A DNA stretch of 64,000 nt from Erythrobacter sp. (GTDB taxonomy: Bacteria; Pseudomonadota; Alphaproteobacteria; Sphingomonadales; Sphingomonadaceae). The stretch is from positions 186,001-250,000 of the forward strand of contig JAACTC010000006.1 in NCBI GenBank assembly GCA_009993635.1, written 5' to 3'. The notes under the pieces were generated by a model, which worked only from the letters and a program-made list of their open reading frames with translations, ran no database searches and had not been told where the DNA came from. Below, piece by piece: positions 8,701-18,063 of the stretch (within the stretch, counting starts at the first letter, position 1; every line of letters starts with the position of its first letter). The translations under genes and the position numbers were made by a program.

Positions 8701-8949
8701 TTCGAATCGGACTGGAACAAGCGTATCGACCTCGGTGTCACGCTTACCCCGGCTCCGGTCTCGATGCCGGGCGTGAAGTTCCGCGTCGACGTGTTCAACG
8801 TCTTCAACTGGAAGTCGGAAATCGACTTCAACGAGTTCGGCGACGTGAACTTCGCAGGTGCGAACCCGAACTACGGTCGGGTGACCTCCTACCAGTCGCC
8901 GCGTTCGGTCCGCCTCTCGGCGTTCCTGCGCTTCGGTGGTTCGAACTAA
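5734..8949 (+). CDS. TonB-dependent outer-membrane receptor (Oar-like, carboxypeptidase-regulatory N-domain)
   Basis: About 1071 residues from ATG 5734; ATG 5743 is an alternative, and both sit just behind GAAGGG. A signal peptide ends at APAAAQ. Next comes a carboxypeptidase-regulatory-like Ig domain (LQGTVLGVDGTPLSGAEV to GTYTVVI), a plug beginning near NVLVVTGTR, and a long beta-barrel. The C-terminus, RSVRLSAFLRFGGSN, is barrel-like. Such receptors import large substrates using TonB/ExbBD energy; the ligand is unknown. Codon use is distinct from neighbours, with many CGT, GGT and GTT codons, as expected for an abundantly made protein. A strong terminator follows at 8985-9012, then two sulfotransferase genes on the same strand. 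Confidence 0.93.
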   Translation: MLKMTNKSFYKRLLASGTALQAVALLGGGAAVTMVAAPAAAQDYTRGTLQGTVLGVDGTPLSGAEVTVTSNEQGFTNTVTTDASGGFRVTGLPTGTYTVVIRSGGTVVVEDRAAQVLAGQANTFRYTAAGGEAPEGSDNVLVVTGTRVQVNDFQATQTGVTLNVQELAETVPVGRDQTSLILLAPGTTGGDGGFGNLASIGGATVAENAYYVNGLNITDFRNFLGSSIIPFEFYRTIDIKTGGYQAEYGRALGGVTSAVTKSGSNEFEAGAVVLYSPDALRSNQPNTFVDADGFYRVTTIAAGGIPVGSPCDPNSAVYAGTGCTETTDTVVASLNEDDYSEGLQANFYASGPIIKDRLFFYALYNPRDNKSGSTSSSGARRTIVRNKSPFFGGKLDFVIADGHRLEGTYFRDKQEQTIQYIAYDPATDSLGAVQGGLVQQFGGDNFIVTYNGQLTDFLSVSASYGQNNNTGSQVANPNLAYILSRIGTTRVVGGTTASTTSDSDKREIYRADADLYVDFLGEHHFRAGFDLEKLSAQELTSYNGTGYYYDVRSNLTIRYYYFNEGSFKTDQRAFYLQDAWSILDGRINLQLGVRNDRFKNYTQLGDQFYDSGDLWAPRIGGSFDVFGDGRTKINAFWGRYYLPIATNTNIRLAGAETYYRQVDNYGTSTDADGNGIPDRYTLDANGDIIGFNSNFGGNVCPAGSPNAGETCFTVYADGTLGAVDTLVSSTLKPSYTDEWLIGAEHRFGDWKIGLNYINRRLGATLEDAAIDAAVLAYCNANGVAGCDSVFTGFHQYVLLNPGDDVTVRLDGDCSIAGQCDVVTLAAADLGYPEAVRNYDAFEVELEKAFNGFWGFNFNYTYTRLRGNFEGAVKSDNNQTDAGLTQDFDQPGFLDGAFGDLANGREHAFKLYGRVKPTDWFEVGVNAIVESPRKFSCIGNYQNDSATFEYSYGAASFYCRQAAFGGDGLDSGAGNDGTGTGSVLVPRGTAFESDWNKRIDLGVTLTPAPVSMPGVKFRVDVFNVFNWKSEIDFNEFGDVNFAGANPNYGRVTSYQSPRSVRLSAFLRFGGSN

Positions 8950-8984
8950 GCTTCGCAACCGTCGAAAGACGAACCAAAAAGGAA

Positions 8985-9012
8985 GGGGCGGCTCGATGCC
9001 GCCCCTTTTTTT
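8985..9012 (+). terminator. Rho-independent terminator after the TonB receptor gene
   Basis: A perfect 8-bp GC stem, GGGGCGGC/GCCGCCCC, with loop TCGAT is followed directly by seven T residues (9006-9012). It lies 36 bp after the receptor stop codon and only 17 bp before the GTG start of the first sulfotransferase gene. Confidence 0.92.
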
Positions 9013-9029
9013 GTCTATGGACTGCACCC

Positions 9030-10487
9030 GTGAATATTGAGAATCTCCGCGCCGTCGCCGCCCGGTTCAGACAGGCGCTCCAGCAGCACGACCGCACGAG
9101 GCTGGTCGATGCGGCCCGCGTGCTGATCGAACACTCGGCCCCGCTCGGCCCGCAATGGCCCGGCGTTTCGGAACAGCTCGCCCGGTGGGGGGAACTGACC
9201 CTCGCGCTGAACGCACTCGATGTCTGGAAAACGCAGGAGGCCCCGCCCTACGCCGCCGAGTACGAGCAGGCGATGCTGCTGGCCCGCAACGCGCATAATC
9301 GGCGCGCCATGGCGCTCATCCTTTCCATTCCCGAAAACATCCCCGCGCCCGAGGCGAACGCCTATCTGCGCGGCTCGACCGCGCTGACGCTGGGCGATCC
9401 CGATACCGCCGAAGCCCAGTTCCGCCGCGTGTTGCGCGCGGTACCCGAATCGGGGCGTTCGTGGCTGGGCATTGCGCAGATGGACCGTCTGACCGATCAG
9501 GACGAACAGGCCATCCGCGCGCTCGTGCAGAACAGGTCCGCACAGGAGCAGACCGATCGCGCCGCACTGGAACACGTGCTGGCACTGCTCGCGCACCGCG
9601 CGCGCGATTACGCAACGGCTTTCGAACATTACCGCCGCTCGACCGCGATCAGGGCAGAAACCGTACGCTACGACCCGCAGGATAACCTCGCATCGGCGAA
9701 GATCGCCTCCAGCTGGACGGCAGCGGCGATCGCGCGGCACGCGGGCGATCCCCAGCCGCCGGAACGCCAGCCGATCTTCCTCACCGGTCTGGCCCGCAGC
9801 GGCACCACGCTGGTCGAACAGATCCTGTCCGCCCATTCAGGTGTCGATGGCGGCGGCGAGCTGGGCCTGGCACTGCAGATCGAAGCGACCGTGGATGGCT
9901 TCGCGCCGCAGGATTTCGACCGCTATCGGGCAGCGGGCGGATCGATGGATGATCTGCGCGCGCTCTACCTGCGCCTGGTGGGCGAACGGATCGCCGGAAG
10001 TGGCCGCTTCGTCGACAAGAGCCTCAACCAGAGCCGCTCGATCGGCCCGCTCTCCGCGCTGTTCCCCGATGCGCCGATCGTCTGGATGCGCCGCGACCCG
10101 CACGACAATGCGTGGTCGATCTACCGTTCCTGGCTGGCCAACAACGTGGTCAGTGGCTGGTCGTTCGATCATATCGCCCACCACATGCGGATCGAGGACG
10201 GCCTGCTCGATCACTGGCGCGCACAGTTGGGCGACCGGTTGCTGGTCGTCTCCTACACCGATCTGGTCGAACATCCCGACGAGTGGGTGGAGCGGATCAC
10301 GCGGCATTGCGGGCTGGAGCCCGAAGCCGGGCAGATGGACTTCCACAAGAGCGATCGCGCGGTCTCCACCGCCAGTTTCCTGCAGGTGCGCGAACCGATC
10401 AACCGCCGCGGCATCGGCGTTTCCCGCCCCTACCGCGAGTATATGAACGATTTCGACGCCGCCTATGGCGATCCCATCGCGGTCTGA
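9030..10487 (+). CDS. TPR-containing sulfotransferase family protein (first of tandem pair)
   Basis: 485 residues, GTG start. The N-terminal half is alpha-helical with TPR-like repeats (for example LRGSTALTLGDPDTAEAQFRR at about 113-133). The C-terminal half is a sulfotransferase with the 5'-phosphosulfate loop IFLTGLARSGTTLVEQIL (GLARSGTT at 253-260). Further on come VDKSLNQ, IVWMRRDPHDNAWS (the 3'-phosphate-binding region) and a conserved VSTASFLQVREPI. It would transfer sulfate from PAPS to an unidentified acceptor, perhaps a protein or peptide docked on the TPRs. No Shine-Dalgarno is visible before GTG 9030, and the receptor terminator is immediately upstream. It is paralogous to the next gene. 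Confidence 0.85.
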   Translation: MNIENLRAVAARFRQALQQHDRTRLVDAARVLIEHSAPLGPQWPGVSEQLARWGELTLALNALDVWKTQEAPPYAAEYEQAMLLARNAHNRRAMALILSIPENIPAPEANAYLRGSTALTLGDPDTAEAQFRRVLRAVPESGRSWLGIAQMDRLTDQDEQAIRALVQNRSAQEQTDRAALEHVLALLAHRARDYATAFEHYRRSTAIRAETVRYDPQDNLASAKIASSWTAAAIARHAGDPQPPERQPIFLTGLARSGTTLVEQILSAHSGVDGGGELGLALQIEATVDGFAPQDFDRYRAAGGSMDDLRALYLRLVGERIAGSGRFVDKSLNQSRSIGPLSALFPDAPIVWMRRDPHDNAWSIYRSWLANNVVSGWSFDHIAHHMRIEDGLLDHWRAQLGDRLLVVSYTDLVEHPDEWVERITRHCGLEPEAGQMDFHKSDRAVSTASFLQVREPINRRGIGVSRPYREYMNDFDAAYGDPIAV

Positions 10488-10524
10488 CCCCCGCGCCGTA
10501 TCCAGTTTGTGAGAATCCCGACCC

Positions 10525-11981
10525 GTGAGTGACCAAGACGTTCAGATCATGCGCAAATTCGTTGCCGCCTTGCAGGCCAACGACCGCGAGGGCGCGAATG
10601 CATTGGCGCAGGAAGCCATCGCGACCAAGGCCCGGCTGCGCGACAAGTGGCGTGCGGTGTTCCGCGTGCTGCAGGCCAATGGCGAACTGAGCGACGCGGA
10701 TCGCGCCTGCGCGCTGTTCGTCGAACAGTCGACCAACAGGGACATGGCGCAATTCGAACGCGCGACGCTCGCGGCGCAATGCGGCCGGGCCCACGATGCG
10801 TGGGATCTGCTGGCGGACATCCCGTCCAGCGCGCCCAACCCTGCCAGCAACGCGTTCCTCAAGGGAACGATCGCCATGAATCTTGGCCGGATCGACGAGG
10901 CGGAGGAGCATCTGACGGCCGCGATCGAGGCCAATCCGCAGCTCGGCCAGCCCTATCTCGCGCTTGCCAAATGCCGCAAGCGCGGGGCGGACGATCCGCT
11001 GGGCGACACCATACTGCAAGGCAGCGCCGCGCTGGCGAACGCGCACCCGATGGACCGCGCGCAGTACAATTTCGCCGCCGGGTCGGTTCATTTCGACCGC
11101 CGCAGCATCGACCCTGCCTTCGCCCGTTTCGCCGAAGGGGCGAGCCTGATGGCGGCGCAGGCACCTTACGATCCGGCAGCCGATGCGCGCGAGGCGGAGG
11201 CCGGGCGCGCGGGCTTTGATCGGGACAGCATCGCGCGGATCGCGGAGACCGTGCAGACCGACACCAGCGAAGCGATCTTCGTCACCGGCCTGCCCCGCAG
11301 CGGCACCACGCTGGTGGAACAGATCCTGGCCAGTCATTCGGCGGTCGTCGGGGGCGAGGAACTGGGCCGCATGGCGGTGGTCCAGCGCGATCTTCCGGCC
11401 AATTCGCTGGCAGGCCTGCAGGCCTACCTCGCAGATCGTCCGGCAGACGACCTGACGCAGCTCTACCTGCATCTCGGGCGGGAGCGGTTCGGCGATGGCG
11501 GCCGCTATGTCGACAAGGGGCTGAACAACCCGCGTTACATGGGGCTGATCGCCAGTCTGATGCCGCAGTCGCCCGTCATCTGGCTGCGGCGCGACCCGCT
11601 GGACTGCGCATGGTCGGCGTTCCGCACCTTCTTCGCCTCGGGCGTGGACTGGAGCTGGCAGCAAACCGCCATCGCCCAGCATTTCGCCATCGAAGACGCG
11701 CTGTTCGCATTCTGGTCCGAGCTGCTGCCCGACCGCATCCTCCCGGTGGAATACGCCGATCTGGTGCGCGATCCGCGCAGCCAGATCGAACGCATCCTGC
11801 AATTCTGCAACCTGCCGGTCGAGCCTGCGGTGTTCGAACCGCACCGCACCGAGCGCGTGGTCTCCACCGCCAGCGTGATGCAGGTGCGCGAGCCCATCGG
11901 TACCGACGCGCTGGGCAGCGCGCACCCCTACAGCGATTATCTGCGCCCGTTTTCGGACGCTTACGCAGCGGCCAGCGCGCG

Positions 11982-11985
<4 letters not shown>
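10525..11985 (+). CDS. TPR-containing sulfotransferase family protein (second of tandem pair)
   Basis: 486 residues, GTG start, 37 bp after the first copy. The architecture is the same: a helical TPR-like N-terminus (LKGTIAMNLGRIDEAEEHL) and a sulfotransferase C-terminal half. That half shows IFVTGLPRSGTTLVEQIL, VDKGLNNPRYMGLI, VIWLRRDPLDCAWSAF and VSTASVMQVREPI. Identity to its neighbour is obvious in the catalytic half and low in the TPR half, suggesting duplication followed by divergence of acceptor recognition. Its stop overlaps the stop of the convergent clpB gene (CTAG at 11982-11985). The acceptor is unknown. Confidence 0.85.
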
Positions 11986-14561
<2,576 letters not shown>

Positions 14562-14591
14562 CTGCGGTCCCCAGTTTCCATCTGCCCTAAG

Positions 14592-14619
14592 AAATAGTGT
14601 TGCCACGCTGCCACGTAAG
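14592..14619 (-). promoter_or_regulatory. Candidate heat-shock promoter of clpB
   Basis: On the minus strand a CTTACG hexamer (14619-14614) and a CTATTT hexamer (14597-14592) are 16 bp apart, about 30 nt before the ATG. The -10-like box resembles alphaproteobacterial RpoH sites, but the -35 box is imperfect, so this is tentative. Confidence 0.35.
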
Positions 14620-14758
14620 GGCTGGGGATGAATTTTTGCCTGCCCTATCGATCTTTGCGTATCGCGACGCGACGAACGACGGCGAAGCCCCGACGGCATT
14701 GACAAGCGCGCGCGAAGTCCGCACCTCCGCGCTCTGCGAATTGGAGCCGTGCGACGCT

Positions 14759-15745
14759 ATGCATTGGGTCAGGCAGGTTCCCGCCTTCCTAAAACAACAT
14801 AGAAAAATTCTCGGTTGGCTGTGGACGCTGCTGATCGTGGCGGTGATCGCGCGTCAGCTGTACAATCTCGGCCTGCGCGATGTGCTTGGCGAGCTGCCCG
14901 ACGAACCGATGTTCTTCGTGCTCTATGTGCTGGGCTTCCTGTGCGGCCCGCTTTGCGAAAAATTCGTCTTCCGCGTGATCTGGCCCGGCACGCGCACGGT
15001 CGGCTGGTACTCGCTGCTGCGCAAGCGCGCGCTGAACTTCGTGGTTCTGGGCTATTCGGGCGATGTGTGGTTCGCAATGTGGGCGCGCGAGAGGCTGAGG
15101 CTGCGCGCGCGCAAGGCGTTCCACGGGGTCAAGGATTCCACCATCCTCGGCGGAATGGCCGGCGCGGCCTTTACCCTGAGTCTGGTGGTCAGCTTCGCGC
15201 TGGCCGGGGAAGACGCGATGATCGCGCGGATCATCGGGCGGACCGAGGGCCCGCTGATCGCGATGGCGCTGGCGGCGGTCATCGGGGTGGCGGCCGTGTT
15301 CATCTTCCGTCGGTCCGTCTTCAGGGTCGGTTTGGTTCAGGGCATAAAGGTGTTCGTCATCCACCTTCTCCGCTTCGTGCTGACCAACATCTTCCTGATC
15401 CTGCAATATGCTGTGGTCCTGCCGTCGATCCCCATGGATACCTGGTTGCTGTTCATTACCGTGCAGATGCTGATCCAGCAGCTGCCGCTGATCCCCAACC
15501 GCGATCTGCTGTTCCTGGTGGTCGCCATGGAGATCACCCGCGGCATGGGGGTGGACGAGCATTCGCTCAGCGCGCTGCTGGTGGCGACCACGCTGCTGCG
15601 CCAGCTTGGCAATACCGCACTGCTGATCGTGACGAGCATCCTCGCGCCACGCTTCGCGCCGGAGATTGCCGACAGACCGGAGTCGGATTGGGCGGAAAAG
15701 CTTGCTAACGAGAATGGAAACGCCGGGCAAAAAGCGGCGGACTGA
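14759..15745 (+). CDS. Polytopic inner-membrane protein, function unknown
   Basis: 328 residues from ATG 14759. The longer upstream frame has no membrane or family character. I count about seven to eight hydrophobic segments: WLWTLLIVAVIARQLYNLGL, FFVLYVLGFLCGP, ILGGMAGAAFTLSLVVSFAL, LIAMALAAVIGVAAVFIF, FVLTNIFLILQYAVVLP, WLLFITVQMLIQQLPLI and LLRQLGNTALLIVTSILA. The layout recalls flippase-like LPG-synthase membrane domains, but I see no signature that settles it. It starts 23 bp before the acylase gene and probably shares a transcript with it. It is divergent from clpB. No function is claimed. Confidence 0.82.
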   Translation: MHWVRQVPAFLKQHRKILGWLWTLLIVAVIARQLYNLGLRDVLGELPDEPMFFVLYVLGFLCGPLCEKFVFRVIWPGTRTVGWYSLLRKRALNFVVLGYSGDVWFAMWARERLRLRARKAFHGVKDSTILGGMAGAAFTLSLVVSFALAGEDAMIARIIGRTEGPLIAMALAAVIGVAAVFIFRRSVFRVGLVQGIKVFVIHLLRFVLTNIFLILQYAVVLPSIPMDTWLLFITVQMLIQQLPLIPNRDLLFLVVAMEITRGMGVDEHSLSALLVATTLLRQLGNTALLIVTSILAPRFAPEIADRPESDWAEKLANENGNAGQKAAD

Positions 15746-15768
15746 GAGAACTGAAGGGTTGGGATCAC

Positions 15769-18009
15769 ATGAAGCGCATTCTGGGCATCGGCGGATTCGT
15801 CGTTCTTGCCGTTTTGCTTGTCGCGGCAGTCGGGCTGATGACGTGGGAGCCGTTCTTCGCCCGCGATGGCGTCGCCCCTGAAGGCAACCGCACCTACACC
15901 GCGGAAATCGTGCGCGACGAATTCGGCGTGCCGCATATCTACGGCGATACCGATGCCGACGTCGCCTACGGCGTCGCCATTGCGCACAGCGAAGACGATT
16001 TCTCCACCCTGCAGGATGTGATCGCGATGACGCGCGGTCGCTTCGGCGCGATTGCCGGGGAAGACGGCGCGGCGGTGGATTACATGTACCACCTGCTCGA
16101 CGCGCGCGGCACCGCCGAACGCGAATGGGAGAACCTGCCGCAGGATACGCGCGCGCTGCTCGATGCCTATGCGGTCGGCATGAACGACTATGCCAGGGCC
16201 CACCCCGGCGAGGTGAAGCTGGGCAACATGTTCCCGGTCAACGGGATCGACGTGGCGACCGGCTTTGCCCTGCGCCAGCCGTTCTTCTTCGGGCTGGACC
16301 GCTATATCGGCCCGCTGGTCGCGGGTGAGACGCTGCCGCCCGAATACGGCCCGCGCATTCCGGCCAGCGACCTGAAGCCCGCCAATGGCAACGCCATCGA
16401 CGATGGTCCGCGCATCATGGACGATGCCGCTGGCCAGCCGCAGGCGCGCGCCAGCACGCCGACGCCCGGTTCGCTGCGCGACGATTTCGTGCAGGCCGGC
16501 TCCAACGCGTTTGCCGTGGCGCCGGAAAAATCGGGCGGGCCGACGATCCTGGTCTCGAACGCGCACCAGCCGTGGCGCGGCCCGGTCGCGTGGTACGAGA
16601 TGGTGGTGGAAAGCGGCGACGGCTGGCACTTCGCGGGCGCCAATTTCCCCGGCAGCCCCTTCCCCTTCCTCGGCCATAACGAAACCCTGGGGTGGACCAA
16701 CACGGTCAACACGCCCGACATGTTCGATATCTATCGGCTGACGATGGACGAAAGCGGCACGCGCTATCTGTTCGATGGCGAATGGCGCGATCTTGAGGCA
16801 ACCGACGTCACGCTGCCGGTGCGCTTCGGCCCGTTCACCCTGCCCGTCGGCCGCACCGTCTACCGTTCCATCCACGGTCCGGTGATCAAGAACGACAACG
16901 GCACCTTCGCCATCCGCTTTGCCTCGCTCGGCAGCATCGACCAGCTCGATGCCTATTACCGGCTAAACAAGGCGAAGGATCTGTCCGAATGGCGCGAGAT
17001 CATGGCGCGCGGCCAGATCCCTTCGACCAATTTCATCTACGGCGATGCGCAAGGCAATATTGCGTATATCTACAACGCCGCGATCCCCGACCGGCCCAAG
17101 GGCTACGACTGGCGCGGCATCCTGCCGGGCGACACCAGCGATACCCTGTGGACCGGCAAGGTCGCCTACGACAGCCTGCCGCAATATTTCAATCCGGCGA
17201 GCGGCTGGGTGATGAACGCCAACAACACGCCCTTTCTCGCCGCCGGGCCGGGCAGCGACCTGTCGCAGGAAGACTTCGCGCCGGAAATGGGCGTCGAGCT
17301 GAAGATGACCAATCGCGGCCGCCGCGCGTGGCGGCTGATGAGCGAGGCCGACCGGCTCGACCGCGCAACGCTGGAATCGATCAAGTTCGATACCGACTAC
17401 GAGCCTGTCGGCTACATCGCCCGCATGATGGACGATGTCCGTGCGATCGACGTAAACGAGCATCCCGAGCTGGCAGAGGCGCGCAAGCTGATGCTGGAAT
17501 GGGATTACACGGCAGACAATATCGGCCGTGCGGACTCGATCGCGCTGCTGATGGTGCGCGATTTCATGGCGTCGAGCTATCAGAAGACGCCATGGCCCGA
17601 CGCGGTTGAGGAACTGACCGACGCCAAGAACCACCTCGAGAAATATTTCGGCCGCCTGACCCCGCCGATGGGCGATCTGCTGCGGCTGCGGCAGGGCGAT
17701 GTGGACCTGCCGCTTGACGGTGGGTCCGACACGCTGCGTGCCTCCACCTCGTGGGATGTGGACGATGACGGCCGCCTGTCGGTGCGCCACGGCGACAGCT
17801 TCGTGATGTGGATCGAATGGCTGAGCGGCCAGCCCGTCTCCTCGCGCTCGATCGAACCATACGGCGCCGCGACCACCCGGCCCGACAGCCCGCATTTCGC
17901 AGATCAATCAACGCTGTTCATCCAGCACCGCTTTAAACCGGTGCACTTCTGGCGCGATGATGTTCTGGCCTCTGCCGAATCACGCAAAACGGTATCCAGC
18001 AATCGCTGA
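15769..18009 (+). CDS. Penicillin-acylase-family Ntn hydrolase (acyl-amide hydrolase, possibly AHL acylase)
   Basis: 746 residues with an N-terminal membrane anchor or signal (FVVLAVLLVAAVGLM, 10-24), placing it outside the inner membrane. The alpha-chain region has EIVRDEFGVPHIYGDTDADVAYG and AHSEDDF. The autocatalytic cleavage point is G244/S245 in QAGSNAF, making S245 the N-terminal nucleophile of the beta chain. Beta-chain marks include SNAHQPW, FPGSPFPFLGHNETLGWTN and HGPVI. The family removes acyl groups from amides such as beta-lactam side chains or acyl-homoserine lactones. The closest visual match is to acylases with long-chain preference, but the substrate is inference. An M16 protease gene follows 54 bp later. 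Confidence 0.9.
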   Translation: MKRILGIGGFVVLAVLLVAAVGLMTWEPFFARDGVAPEGNRTYTAEIVRDEFGVPHIYGDTDADVAYGVAIAHSEDDFSTLQDVIAMTRGRFGAIAGEDGAAVDYMYHLLDARGTAEREWENLPQDTRALLDAYAVGMNDYARAHPGEVKLGNMFPVNGIDVATGFALRQPFFFGLDRYIGPLVAGETLPPEYGPRIPASDLKPANGNAIDDGPRIMDDAAGQPQARASTPTPGSLRDDFVQAGSNAFAVAPEKSGGPTILVSNAHQPWRGPVAWYEMVVESGDGWHFAGANFPGSPFPFLGHNETLGWTNTVNTPDMFDIYRLTMDESGTRYLFDGEWRDLEATDVTLPVRFGPFTLPVGRTVYRSIHGPVIKNDNGTFAIRFASLGSIDQLDAYYRLNKAKDLSEWREIMARGQIPSTNFIYGDAQGNIAYIYNAAIPDRPKGYDWRGILPGDTSDTLWTGKVAYDSLPQYFNPASGWVMNANNTPFLAAGPGSDLSQEDFAPEMGVELKMTNRGRRAWRLMSEADRLDRATLESIKFDTDYEPVGYIARMMDDVRAIDVNEHPELAEARKLMLEWDYTADNIGRADSIALLMVRDFMASSYQKTPWPDAVEELTDAKNHLEKYFGRLTPPMGDLLRLRQGDVDLPLDGGSDTLRASTSWDVDDDGRLSVRHGDSFVMWIEWLSGQPVSSRSIEPYGAATTRPDSPHFADQSTLFIQHRFKPVHFWRDDVLASAESRKTVSSNR

Positions 18010-18063
18010 CTGTGCTTAATTATCCCGAATTTTCAATTTCTTGCCCCGATAGGAGAGCTCCGA

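Noticed and set aside
5656-9027. A 1123-codon open frame on the minus strand opposite the TonB receptor gene
   Set aside because: It is a mirror of the receptor's biased codons, has no ribosome site, signal or family motif, and the sense frame is a clear receptor.
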